Below are positions 52,525 to 61,144 of a stretch of 64,000 bases of DNA, one piece after another. The stretch's first letter is position 1, and each line of letters starts with the position of its first letter. Source of the stretch: JACCTU01 sp963848525 (GTDB lineage Bacteria > Actinomycetota > Thermoleophilia > Gaiellales > Gaiellaceae); NCBI GenBank assembly GCA_963848525.1, contig CAWKDZ010000005.1:434001-498000 (forward strand), read 5' to 3'. The translations under genes were made by a program, and so were the position numbers. Under the pieces are notes generated by a model. It was not told the origin of the DNA. It saw nothing but the letters and a program-made list of their open reading frames with translations, and searched no databases.

Positions 52525-53517
52525 GTGACGAAATTCAGCCGGAAGAAGCTGATCGCCGGCGCGGCGCCGCTGATCGCGGCCGGCCCGCTTGCGCGGGTCG
52601 CGTTCGCGGATCCCGAGCGCTCGGCCACGCACGAGGGCTACGACCACGCGCACGCGATCGTCGGGCACGCGGCCATGATCGGCTCGGAAGCCCCGTCGAT
52701 CGAGCGCGACCCGGCGATCGACGCGCTCCTGATCCCGCCGCCGGCGCGACCGCACAGCCCGGGCACGCCGCGTGAGTACCAGCTCGTCGCGCGCGACGTC
52801 GACATCCAGGTCGCGCAGGGCGTCACGTACCCGGCCTGGACGTACAACGGCACGGCGCCGGGACCCGTGATCCGCGCGACCGAGGACGACCTCCTCCGGG
52901 TCCGCTTCCGCAACGAGGGCAGCCATCCGCACACGATCCACTTTCACGGCATCCACCCCGCGAACATGGACGGCGTCTTCGAGGTGATCGCGCCCGGTGG
53001 TGAGTTCCTCTACGAGTTTCCGGCGAAGCCCTGGGGGATGCACCTCTACCACTGCCACGCGACGCCGCTGAAGAAGCACATCCACAAGGGCCTCTACGGC
53101 GCGTTCATCATCGATCCGCCGAAGCCGCGCAAGCCCGCGCAGGAGTTCGTGATGGTGATGAACGGGTTCGACACCGACGGCGACGGCGAGAACAACGTCT
53201 ACGCGGTCAACGGACCGGCGTTCTACTACGCGAAGTACCCGATTCGCGTCTCGAAGTCACAGACGGTTCGGATCTACCTCGCGAACCTGACCGAGTTCGA
53301 CCTGATCAACTCGTTCCACCTCCACGGCGACTTCTTCCGCTACTACGCGACCGGTCGCGACGAGCTCGTCGAGTACACCGACACGGTCATGCTCACGCAG
53401 GGTCAGCGCGGGATCATCGAGATCGACTTCGCCAACACGGGGCAGTTCATGTTCCACGCGCACCAGTCGGAGTTCGCGGAGCTCGGCTGGATGGGCTTCT
53501 TCGACGTCCGCGAATGA
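52525..53517 (+). CDS. Exported multicopper oxidase-type protein (two cupredoxin domains)
   Basis: This 330-residue protein starts at GTG 52525 and has a Tat-like N-terminus (SRKKLIAGAAPLIAAG). Copper-binding segments are HTIHFHGIHPANMDG, GMHLYHCHATPLKKHIHKGL, NSFHLHGDFFRY and FMFHAHQSEFAELGWMG, giving a type 1 site and a His-rich trinuclear-type cluster. It resembles two-domain laccases/nitrite-reductase-like oxidases. It overlaps the ZIP transporter gene by four bases. The context suggests metal oxidation (Fe/Mn/Cu) before or alongside import, under the adjacent DtxR-type repressor. Confidence 0.9.
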   Translation: MTKFSRKKLIAGAAPLIAAGPLARVAFADPERSATHEGYDHAHAIVGHAAMIGSEAPSIERDPAIDALLIPPPARPHSPGTPREYQLVARDVDIQVAQGVTYPAWTYNGTAPGPVIRATEDDLLRVRFRNEGSHPHTIHFHGIHPANMDGVFEVIAPGGEFLYEFPAKPWGMHLYHCHATPLKKHIHKGLYGAFIIDPPKPRKPAQEFVMVMNGFDTDGDGENNVYAVNGPAFYYAKYPIRVSKSQTVRIYLANLTEFDLINSFHLHGDFFRYYATGRDELVEYTDTVMLTQGQRGIIEIDFANTGQFMFHAHQSEFAELGWMGFFDVRE

Positions 53518-54711
53518 CGACGCTGGCGCGCGCGGCGACGGGAGGCAACAACGCCTGGCGCCTCTGGGCGCTCGTGCCGCTCCTGCTTCTCGTCGCCGTC
53601 GTCGCGCTCTTCAGCGCCGCGGGGAGCTCCGTCACCGAGCTGCTCGGTCGCACGCCTCCGCCCGCGGACGAGTTCGAGATCCGGCGTGTCGAGTTCAAGC
53701 CGGGCGAGATCCGCATCCGCGTCACGAATCCCCAGCCCGAGGATCTGACGATCGCGTTCGTGACCGTCGACGACGCGATCATGCCGTACACGCTCGACGG
53801 GCCCGCGACGCTGGAGCGCCTGCGCTCGAGCACGATCGTCGTGCCCTTCGACTGGGTCGAGGACGAGCCGATCGCCGTCGGCGTGACCAGCTCGACGGGG
53901 ATCCAGACGACCGAGGAGATCGCGGCGGCGGTCGAGACGCCCGAGCCCGACGTGGCGGGGGTGCTCGGCTACACGCTGATCGGTGCGCTCGTCGGGATCG
54001 TCCCCGTTGCCCTCGGTCTGCTCTGGCTGCCGTCGCTCCGCCGCGCCCGGCCCGAATGGCTCGCGGCGTTCATGGCGCTGACCGGCGGGATGCTCACGTT
54101 CCTCGCGCTGGACGCGCTCTCCGAGGCGTTCGCGCTCCAGGCGACGCTCCCGTCCGCGCTCGGCGGCGCGGGTCTGGTCCTGCTCGGCGTCGCGGTCTCG
54201 TACCTGACCCTGACGTTCATCTCGCGCCGGTTCTCCGGCGAAGGCTCGACCGCGACGGGGTTGACGCTCGCGCTGCTCGTCGCGATCGGGATCGGGCTGC
54301 ACAACTTCGGGGAGGGGCTCGCGATCGGGACGTCGTTCGCGCTCGGCGAGCTCGCGCTCGGGACGTTCCTGATCGTCGGCTTCATGGTCCACAACATCAC
54401 CGAGGGCCTCGGCATCGCCACACCGACAGCGGAGGAGAAGCGGCGCGTGTCGTGGTTGTGGCTCGTCGGGCTCGTACTGATCGCCGGCGCGCCCTACGAT
54501 CGCCGGCGCGTGGCTCGGCGGCTACGCCGCGAACGACTGGCTCGGCACGATCTTCTTCGCAGCGGCCGCCGGCGCCGCGTTCGAGGTCGTCGTCGAGGTC
54601 GGGCGCCACGTGCGCGACCGCGCGCCCGGCGGACTCACCTCCGGCTACGTGCTCGGCGGCTTCCTCGCCGGCATCGGGATCATGTACGTGACCGGCCTGC
54701 TCGCAGCGTAG
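53514..54711 (+). CDS. ZIP-family metal transporter with N-terminal extracellular domain, frameshift near 54495
   Basis: This protein is about 398 residues after repair. After a first membrane segment (LVPLLLLVAVVALFSAAG) comes an extracytoplasmic beta domain of about 110 residues (FEIRRVEFKPGEIRIRVTNP). The ZIP core follows with metal-site helices GLHNFGEGLAIGTSFALGEL and FMVHNITEGLGIATP. An extra T near 54495 breaks the frame after VLIAGAP. Corrected reading continues TIAGAWLGGYAANDWLGTIF and ends at TAG 54709-54711. It is translationally coupled to the multicopper oxidase. The added domain is unusual for ZIP proteins and may receive metal from the oxidase. Confidence 0.88.
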
Positions 54712-56017
54712 TCGCGAGCAACGCGAGCACGAACGCAACGGCGAAGCTCGGGATCGACGCGCCGATCCCGTCGAGCCCTGCGGTGTCGGGCCGCACGTTC
54801 TCGACGAGATCGAGCCACCAGCCCGGCCCGATCGGCACGAGCCACTGGTAGACGACGAAGCCGGCGAGCCACGCGATGAGCAGCTCGGGCCGCACGGGCG
54901 GCGCGCGGAAGACATCGTCCCGCGAGTAGTGCGCGCCGTTCAGGAGCCAGTGGGCGAGCAGGACGCCGAAGAGCGGCACGAAGAACGCCCCGAGGAGGAG
55001 CAGGAAGCTCTGGTACTCGCGCAGGTCGAACGCGAGCGCGGCGACGGTCGCGATCACGGAGGCGACAAGGATCAGCGTCTGCTGCGGGACGGCACTGATC
55101 GCGTTCTGGGCCGAGACCGCGCTCGAGTAGACGTTCGCGAACGCCTCGTCGATCTCGTCGACCGTGATCGCGAGCAGCGCGAGTGCCGCCGCCAACCCCG
55201 CCGCGGCGACGGCCGCGGGCAGCTCGGTCGGCTCGCTTACGCCGCGCGTCAGCACGAGGACGGCGCCGAGCACGAGCATCCACGTGCCCGCGACGAAATA
55301 GCCGAGGCCGGCGCCGAAGAACGCGCCCGCGCGATCGCGCGAGAAGCGCGTGTAGTCCGCGATCAGCGGAACCCACGAGACCGTCACGGCGATCACGAGG
55401 TCCATCCCGAGCCAGATCGTCGTCCCACCGTCGCCGGGCTGGTCCCAGAGCTCGCGCACCCCACCGGCGTCGAGCGCCCACCAGGTCAGGTAGAGCAGCG
55501 ACGCGACGACGAAGTAGACCGCGAACTTGCGGATGAACCGGCGCACGACGCCGACCGGTCCCAGCAACGCGAGCGCGAGCGCGACGACGCCGAAGAACAC
55601 CGTCCACGCAGGCTTCGCCGCGACGCCGAACAGCTCGTCGGAGAGCGCCGCGGCGGCCGTCGCGATGATGATCAGCTCGAACGTCGCCCAGCCGAGGCAC
55701 TGGAGCACGTTCAGGGCAGTCGGCGCGTACGAGCCGACGCGGCCGAGCGGCGCGCGCAGCAGCACCATCCCCGGCGTGCGCGCGTCGGCCCCGATCAGGC
55801 CGGCGGTCCCGAGCATGGCGTTCCCGACCAGGCTGCCGAGCAGGATCGCCAGCAGCGCGTCGGGCAGCGAGAGCCCCGGCACGAGGAACGAGCCGATCAC
55901 GATCACGAGCAGCGAGACGCCGAGGTTGCTCCAGAGCAGGAAGTGGTCGAGCACGCCCAGGACGCGAAGGCGGTCCGGGACCGGTTCCACCCCCCAGCTC
56001 GGTATGCGGTCTTCCAC
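54680..56017 (-). CDS. cytX: NCS1-family transporter, hydroxymethylpyrimidine/thiamine-precursor type (CytX)
   Basis: This 445-residue, roughly 12-helix transporter of the purine/cytosine permease group has RIPSWGVEPVPDRLRVLGVL, LLWSNLGVSLLVIVIGSFLV, VPLIADYTRFSRDRAGAFFG and DEAFANVYSSAVSAQN. A TPP riboswitch lies immediately upstream, which in this family marks CytX, a presumed hydroxymethylpyrimidine importer for thiamine salvage. The start is taken as GTG 56017 (VEDRIPSWG). The in-frame ATG at 56035 lies within the conserved riboswitch core and is unlikely to be used. The 3' end overlaps the convergent ZIP gene by 32 bp. Confidence 0.9.
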   Translation of the reverse strand: MEDRIPSWGVEPVPDRLRVLGVLDHFLLWSNLGVSLLVIVIGSFLVPGLSLPDALLAILLGSLVGNAMLGTAGLIGADARTPGMVLLRAPLGRVGSYAPTALNVLQCLGWATFELIIIATAAAALSDELFGVAAKPAWTVFFGVVALALALLGPVGVVRRFIRKFAVYFVVASLLYLTWWALDAGGVRELWDQPGDGGTTIWLGMDLVIAVTVSWVPLIADYTRFSRDRAGAFFGAGLGYFVAGTWMLVLGAVLVLTRGVSEPTELPAAVAAAGLAAALALLAITVDEIDEAFANVYSSAVSAQNAISAVPQQTLILVASVIATVAALAFDLREYQSFLLLLGAFFVPLFGVLLAHWLLNGAHYSRDDVFRAPPVRPELLIAWLAGFVVYQWLVPIGPGWWLDLVENVRPDTAGLDGIGASIPSFAVAFVLALLATTLRAGRSRT

Positions 56018-56020
56018 GAC

Positions 56021-56094
56021 TCCCTTCGCCGGCATTACCCGGATCAGGTTCGGCGGGTCTGATCTCAGCCTCGTTGCGCGAGGCACCCCGGTGC
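56021..56094 (-). promoter_or_regulatory. TPP riboswitch (THI element)
   Basis: On the minus strand the conserved elements occur in order: CACCGGGGTGCC, GGCTGAGATCAGACCC, GAACCTGATCCGGGTAATG and CCGGCGAAGGGAG. The ribosome-binding purine run AAGGGAG forms the 3' end, so control is probably at translation initiation of cytX. High thiamine pyrophosphate would hide this site. Confidence 0.93.
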
Positions 56095-56127
56095 GTTCAC
56101 TCTAGTGAAGCTGGGTACCGAAGCCAG

Positions 56128-56577
56128 ATGAAGGTCGTTCGCGCGACCGCGCGTCTCGCGCGCGGGCTCTCGTACGTCGCCGCGTTCGCGGCGGTGCTGT
56201 TCGTGTTGGCGCTCTACGACGAGGGCTGGAAGCTCGGCGTCGCGGTTGCGGCGGCGGCGCCGGCCGTCGTCCTCTACCTCTTCTCCGCCGCGCTCCGCGA
56301 GGCGGCCGACCTCCCGGCGCGACTCCGCGGTGCGCCGGCGGACGCGGCCGAGCTGCAGGCGTCGCTGCACGAGCTCTCGCGCGCGCGGCGCGGGCGTCTC
56401 TTCCGTCCGCTCTGGCGGACCGGGCGCGCCGCCGGTCGGGCGCGGGACCTGGTCATCCCCTGGGCGCCGCTGCTGCCGCTGCTCAACCTGCCCTTCCTCG
56501 GCGCGACCCTGCTCTCGGCGCTCGCGGCGCCGTTCCTCGTGCTCGCCGCGCTGGCCGTTCTCGCCGCCTACGGCTGA
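56128..56577 (+). CDS. Hypothetical membrane protein
   Basis: This 149-residue protein has two N-terminal hydrophobic segments (LSYVAAFAAVLFVLALYDEG, LGVAVAAAAPAVVLYLFSAA), a basic cytosolic middle (LPARLRGAPADAAELQASLH, RARRGRLFRPLWRTG) and a C-terminal hydrophobic pair. No family is recognised. ATG 56128 diverges from the riboswitch-controlled cytX. Its stop abuts the GTG of the ZIP-type gene, so the two are probably co-transcribed. Confidence 0.7.
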   Translation: MKVVRATARLARGLSYVAAFAAVLFVLALYDEGWKLGVAVAAAAPAVVLYLFSAALREAADLPARLRGAPADAAELQASLHELSRARRGRLFRPLWRTGRAAGRARDLVIPWAPLLPLLNLPFLGATLLSALAAPFLVLAALAVLAAYG

Positions 56578-57315
56578 GTGGACGCTGCGGCAGTTTTCCT
56601 CGCGGCGCTCGTGACGGCGTTGGCGACCGGGCTCGGCGCGCTCCCATTCGTCTTCGTGCCGGACATGAGCCGGTCGTGGCTCGGGATCTCGAACTCGATC
56701 GCCGCGGGCTTCATGCTCGGCGCGAGCGCGGCGCTCTTCTGGGAGGGAGCGGACGTCGGCGTCCTGCGCATGGTCATCGGTGCCGCCGCCGGCCTCGCGT
56801 TCATCGAGGTGCTGCGCAGGCGGCTCGGCCACCAACACGACGCACACCTCGGGATCCTGCGCGGCGCCGACGCCGTCAAAGCGCTGCTGATCGTCGGCGT
56901 GATGACGGTGCATTCGTTCACCGAGGGAGTCGCCGTCGGCGTCTCGTTCGGCGGCGGCGAGGCGCTAGGGGCTTTCATCACGACGGCGATCGCAGTCCAC
57001 AACATCCCCGAGGGGCTCGCGATCAGCCTCGTGCTCGTGCCGCGTGGGATCAGCGCGCTCCGGGCCGGTGGCTGGAGTGTGTTCTCGAGCCTCCCGCAGC
57101 CGCTGATGGCCGTGCCGGCGTTCCTGCTCGTCGAGTGGTTCGAGCCGGTGCTCGCTGTCGGGCTCGGCTTCGCCGGCGGCGCGATGGTCTGGATGGTCGC
57201 GGTCGAGCTGCTCCCCGAGGCGCGCGCCGAGCTCTCGCGCGCTGCGGTCGTTGCTGCCGTCCTGCTCTCGGCTGCGGCGATGGTGCTGCTGCAGCTGCTC
57301 TTTCTGGCCGGCTGA
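56578..57315 (+). CDS. ZIP-family metal transporter (short form)
   Basis: This 245-residue membrane protein carries the ZIP metal-site helices (MTVHSFTEGVAVGVSFGGGE and IAVHNIPEGLAISLVLVPRG). A cytosolic His-rich loop GHQHDAHLG lies between helices 3 and 4. It has about eight helices and no extra domain, unlike the ZIP protein at 53514. The start is GTG 56578, immediately after the preceding stop. It probably moves Zn2+ or Fe2+. It abuts the convergent gene at 57316. Confidence 0.9.
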   Translation: MDAAAVFLAALVTALATGLGALPFVFVPDMSRSWLGISNSIAAGFMLGASAALFWEGADVGVLRMVIGAAAGLAFIEVLRRRLGHQHDAHLGILRGADAVKALLIVGVMTVHSFTEGVAVGVSFGGGEALGAFITTAIAVHNIPEGLAISLVLVPRGISALRAGGWSVFSSLPQPLMAVPAFLLVEWFEPVLAVGLGFAGGAMVWMVAVELLPEARAELSRAAVVAAVLLSAAAMVLLQLLFLAG

Positions 57316-57717
57316 CTACGGAACCGTGACGGAGGACGCGCCGCCCGCGCCGTCAGGACCGACGGCGATCGTGCCACTGCCTCGCTCGCAGAACAGCGCC
57401 GCGTCGGCGAGCCGGCACGAATAGCCGTCGTGCCACCAGCTCTCGGTCGAGCGGAGCACCGGCGTCGCGTCGTTCCAATCGACCTCGACGGCCTCGACGG
57501 CCGTGCTGCCGTCCGGCTCGAGCACGACCGCGGACGTCATCGACGCCGTCTTGCAGGCGATCCGCTCGCCGTCGTACACGCACCCGGCCGACCCGTCGGC
57601 GAGCTGGAACGCCGCCGGCGCAGGCGTGCCGTGGGCGCCGAGCGTCCGCGCGGTGCCGGAGACGGCCAGGAGCCCGGCCAGCACTGCGAGCAGCACGAAC
57701 AGAACGACCCGCCCCAT
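57316..57717 (-). CDS. Small secreted hypothetical protein
   Basis: This 133-residue protein has an N-terminal signal (VVLFVLLAVLAGLLAVSGTA). The mature part contains four cysteines (GCVYDGERIACKT, GYSCRLADAALFCERG), suggesting two disulfides, and alternating strands. No family is recognised. It is downstream of the aconitase gene's 3' end in divergent orientation and abuts the ZIP gene stop. Confidence 0.65.
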   Translation of the reverse strand: MGRVVLFVLLAVLAGLLAVSGTARTLGAHGTPAPAAFQLADGSAGCVYDGERIACKTASMTSAVVLEPDGSTAVEAVEVDWNDATPVLRSTESWWHDGYSCRLADAALFCERGSGTIAVGPDGAGGASSVTVP

Positions 57718-57752
57718 CCTCAGTCTTCGAAACGGCCGAAGTGCCGGTTCGG

Positions 57753-60467
57753 TTACGCCGCCAAGAGACGGCGCAGCACGTAGCGGAGGATGCCGCCGTG
57801 CCGCAGGTACTCGCGCTCGCGCGGGGTATCGAGCCGCACCCGCGCGCGGAACTCCTTGCCGTCGGCGCGGACGGTGACCTCGCGCGCCTCGCCGTTCTCG
57901 ATCCCCTCGATCGCGAACTCCTCCCGTCCGGTCAGGCCGAGCGACTCGCGGCCGTCGCCGTCGAGGAACTGGAGCGGGAGCACGCCCATCATCAGCAGGT
58001 TCGAGCGGTGGATCCGCTCGTAGGTCTCGGCGATCACCGCTCGAACGCCGAGCAGGTTCGGGCCCTTCGCCGCCCAGTCGCGCGACGAGCCCGAGCCGTA
58101 CTCCTTGCCCGCAATCACGATCAGCGGCGTTCCCTCGGCCAGGTAGCGCTCGGACGCCTCGAAGATCGTCAGCTCTTCGCCGCTAGGGACGTGGAGCGTC
58201 CACGTCCCCTCGCTGCCTGCGACCATCAGGTTGCGGAGGCGCACGTTCGCGAACGTCCCGCGCACCATCACCTCGTGGTTGCCGCGGCGCGAGCCGTACG
58301 AGTTGAAGTCCTTGCGCTCGACGCCGTGCTCGATCAGGTACTTGCCCGCCGGCGAGTCGGGCCTGATCGCGCCGGCGGGGGAGATGTGGTCGGTCGTGAC
58401 CGAGTCGCCGATTACGACGAGGCAGCGGGCGCCGCTGATGTCCTCGACCGGCTGCGGTTCACGCTGCATCCCGTCGAAGTACGGGGGGCGGCGCACGTAT
58501 GTCGAGTCGGGATCCCACGCGAAGACGCCGGCCTGTGGGTCCGGAAGCGCACGCCAGTTCTCGTCGCCGGTGAAGACGTCGGCGTACGTGCGCTCGAACA
58601 TCTCGCTGCGCACGGACTCGGTGATCACGTCCTGGATCTCCTGCGGAGTGGGCCAGATGTCCTGGAGGTAGACGTCGCCGTCGAGCGGCTCGTTGACGAG
58701 GTCGATGTCCATCCGTCCCGCGATCGCGTACGCGACGACGAGCGGCGGCGAGGCCAGGTAGTTCGCCTTCACCTCCGAGTGGATGCGGGCCTCGAAGTTG
58801 CGGTTCCCGGAGAGCACCGAGCAGACGACGAGGTCGCCCTCGGCGACGGCCTCCGAGATCGGCTCGGGCAGCGGGCCGGAGTTCCCGATGCAGGTCGTGC
58901 AGCCGTACCCGACCGTGTGGAAGCCGAGCTGCTCGAGCGGCTCGGTTAGGCCGGCGCGCTCGTAGTACTCGGTCACGACCTTCGAGCCCGGCGCGAGACT
59001 CGACTTCACCCACGGCTTGCGCGTCAGGCCGCGCTCGACCGCTTTCTTCGCGAGCAGGCCGGCGCCGACCATCACCTGCGGGTTCGATGTGTTCGTGCAG
59101 CTCGTGATCGCCGCGATCACGACTGAGCCGTGCTCGATCTCGTAGTCGGTGCCGCGGACGGGAACGCGATGGCGTTGCGGCTCCGCCACCGCGACGGGCG
59201 AGGGGGCCGCGCGCGGCTCCTCTGCTCCGGGTGCCTGCTCGACCGTCGGATCGCTCGCCGGGAACGTCTCCGCGACCGACTCGTCCTGGCCCTCGTACTC
59301 GACGCCGAAGCTCTCGAGCTGCGAGAGGAACGACATCTTCGCGTCGCGGAGCGGGACGCGGTCCTGTGGTCGCCGCGGTCCGGCGAGGCTCGGCTCGACG
59401 TCGCCGAGGTCGAGCTCGACGATCTCCGAGTACGTCGGCTCCTCGTCGGGGTCGTGCCAGAGCAGGTTCTCCTTGCAGTACGCCTCGACGAGCGCGATCC
59501 GGTCGGGGCTCCGGCCGGTGAGGCGGAGGTAGTCGAGTGTCTGCTCGTCGACGGGGAAGAAGCCACAGGTCGCGCCGTATTCGGGCGACATGTTCCCGAG
59601 CGTGGCGCGGTCGGCGACCGGCAGGCTCGAGATCCCGTGGCCGAAGTACTCGACGAACTTTCCGACCACGCCGGTGCGACGGAGGATCTCCGTGACCGTG
59701 AGCACGAGGTCGGTCGCGGTCGCCCCGTCGGGCAGCTCACCGGTCAGCCGGAAGCCGACGACCTGCGGGACGAGCATCGAGACGGCCTCGCCGAGCATCG
59801 CCGCCTCCGCCTCGATTCCGCCGACGCCCCAGCCGAGCACGCCCAGCCCGTTGATCATCGTGGTGTGCGAGTCGGTGCCGACGAGCGTGTCCGGGAACGC
59901 GCGGCCGTCGCGCGACTCGACCACGCGGCCGAGGTACTCGAGGTTGACCTGGTGGCAGATGCCTGTGTTCGGCGGGACGACCTTGAGGTTGGCGAAGCCG
60001 GTCTGGCCCCAGCGCAGGAACGCGTAGCGCTCGCGGTTGCGCTCGAACTCGAGCTCGGCGTTCCGCCGGATCGCGGTGCGCGTCGCGAACTCGTCGACCT
60101 GCACCGAGTGGTCGATCACGAGCTCTGCCGGGAGCAGCGGGTTGATCTTCTCCGGGTCGCCGCCGAGGTCGCGCATCGCGTCGCGCATCGCCGCGAGGTC
60201 GACGATCGCCGGGACGCCGGTGAAGTCCTGGAGCAGCACGCGCGCGGGCGTGAAGGCGATCTCACGGCTCGGATCGGCCTTCGCGTCCCAGGTCGCGACC
60301 GCGTCGACGTCCTCGTCGTCGCCGAGCCGGAGGACGTTCTCGAGCAGGATCTTGAGCGTGTAGGGCAGGCGCTCGACGTCGAAGCGATCCTGAAGCGCGT
60401 CGAGGCGGAAGATCTCGTGCTCCACGCCTCCTACGCGCAGCGTCGAGCGCGCGTCGAAGCCGGCCAC
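57753..60467 (-). CDS. acnA: Aconitate hydratase A
   Basis: This 904-residue TCA-cycle enzyme interconverts citrate and isocitrate. Iron-sulfur ligands are seen in SCTNTSNPQVMVGAG and GYGCTTCIGNSGPL. Other hallmarks are GTDSHTTMINGLGVLGWGVG, VIGDSVTTDHISPAGAIRPD, FNSYGSRRGNHEVMVRGTFA and EYGSGSSRDWAAKG. The length is typical of the bacterial IRP1-like AcnA class. The start is GTG 60467 (VAGFDARSTLRVGGVEHEIF). Confidence 0.97.
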   Translation of the reverse strand: MAGFDARSTLRVGGVEHEIFRLDALQDRFDVERLPYTLKILLENVLRLGDDEDVDAVATWDAKADPSREIAFTPARVLLQDFTGVPAIVDLAAMRDAMRDLGGDPEKINPLLPAELVIDHSVQVDEFATRTAIRRNAELEFERNRERYAFLRWGQTGFANLKVVPPNTGICHQVNLEYLGRVVESRDGRAFPDTLVGTDSHTTMINGLGVLGWGVGGIEAEAAMLGEAVSMLVPQVVGFRLTGELPDGATATDLVLTVTEILRRTGVVGKFVEYFGHGISSLPVADRATLGNMSPEYGATCGFFPVDEQTLDYLRLTGRSPDRIALVEAYCKENLLWHDPDEEPTYSEIVELDLGDVEPSLAGPRRPQDRVPLRDAKMSFLSQLESFGVEYEGQDESVAETFPASDPTVEQAPGAEEPRAAPSPVAVAEPQRHRVPVRGTDYEIEHGSVVIAAITSCTNTSNPQVMVGAGLLAKKAVERGLTRKPWVKSSLAPGSKVVTEYYERAGLTEPLEQLGFHTVGYGCTTCIGNSGPLPEPISEAVAEGDLVVCSVLSGNRNFEARIHSEVKANYLASPPLVVAYAIAGRMDIDLVNEPLDGDVYLQDIWPTPQEIQDVITESVRSEMFERTYADVFTGDENWRALPDPQAGVFAWDPDSTYVRRPPYFDGMQREPQPVEDISGARCLVVIGDSVTTDHISPAGAIRPDSPAGKYLIEHGVERKDFNSYGSRRGNHEVMVRGTFANVRLRNLMVAGSEGTWTLHVPSGEELTIFEASERYLAEGTPLIVIAGKEYGSGSSRDWAAKGPNLLGVRAVIAETYERIHRSNLLMMGVLPLQFLDGDGRESLGLTGREEFAIEGIENGEAREVTVRADGKEFRARVRLDTPREREYLRHGGILRYVLRRLLAA

Positions 60468-60507
60468 GGACCCGACTCTAGCGGTCGAGTCCGTGGCCGG
60501 GATCTGG

Positions 60508-61050
60508 CTAGTTGACGAGCAGGTAGAACGGCCGGTCGGCCGGGGCCCCTGCACTGTCGTAGGTCTTGACCTCGACCTCCTTGCCCGCCGGGCACGAGCT
60601 CAGCAGGACGCTCGCCGTGACCTGACCGTTCGCGCTGGCGTCGATCGTGCCGATCACGTTGATCGCGCCTCCGTCGACGTCGATGCAGTAGACACCCGCC
60701 GGCGTCGTGAGCTTCGAGACGCCCGCGTCGGTGATCCCGCGCGCGCGCGGGTCGTCGACGTCACCGCTGACGAGCACGCGGGCGTACGCCTTCGCGGCGC
60801 CCGCAGGGCCGGTTGGGCCTGCGGGGCCGGCCGGGCCGGCAGGACCTGCGGGACCGGCGGGGCCGCGTGGGACCTGCCCGGCCTTGAAGTCCTTCGAGAG
60901 CAGAGAGCGGTCCTTGACGTGGATGCTGGTGATGCTGTTGCGCCTGACCTGCTCGACGGCGGCATAGCCCGTGCCGCCGAGCGCGACCATCAGCGCGATC
61001 ATCGAAACGACTAGCGCCGGTGACGGCGCATGCTGGGTGATGCGATGCAT
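60508..61050 (-). CDS. Secreted or anchored collagen-like protein
   Basis: This 180-residue protein has an N-terminal hydrophobic helix (ALVVSMIALMVALGGTGYAA), a linker typical of this Thermoleophilia family (NSITSIHVKDRSLLSKDFKA GQVP), seven Gly-X-Y triplets (GPAGPAGPAGPAGPAGPTGP) and a C-terminal beta domain with two cysteines. Collagen triplets may trimerise the protein. ATG 61050 follows AGGAGGGCTCTC. The gene is a useful lineage marker, but its function is unknown. Confidence 0.88.
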   Translation of the reverse strand: MHRITQHAPSPALVVSMIALMVALGGTGYAAVEQVRRNSITSIHVKDRSLLSKDFKAGQVPRGPAGPAGPAGPAGPAGPTGPAGAAKAYARVLVSGDVDDPRARGITDAGVSKLTTPAGVYCIDVDGGAINVIGTIDASANGQVTASVLLSSCPAGKEVEVKTYDSAGAPADRPFYLLVN

Positions 61051-61144
61051 GAGAGCCCTCCTCGTTGACGGCAAACGTGTACCCCCGATACGTGCCGGCT
61101 CCTGCTACGACCGACGACTTCTTACCAAATCCGTACGGCTGCGC

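Noticed and set aside
56033..56035. ATG at 56035 as cytX start
   Set aside because: It is part of the conserved TPP aptamer core (GGGTAATGCCGGCG), and the family N-terminus aligns from GTG 56017.
60780..60865. Simple tandem DNA repeat near 60.8 kb
   Set aside because: It is the in-frame Gly-Pro-Ala collagen-like repeat of the 60508-61050 gene rather than an independent element.
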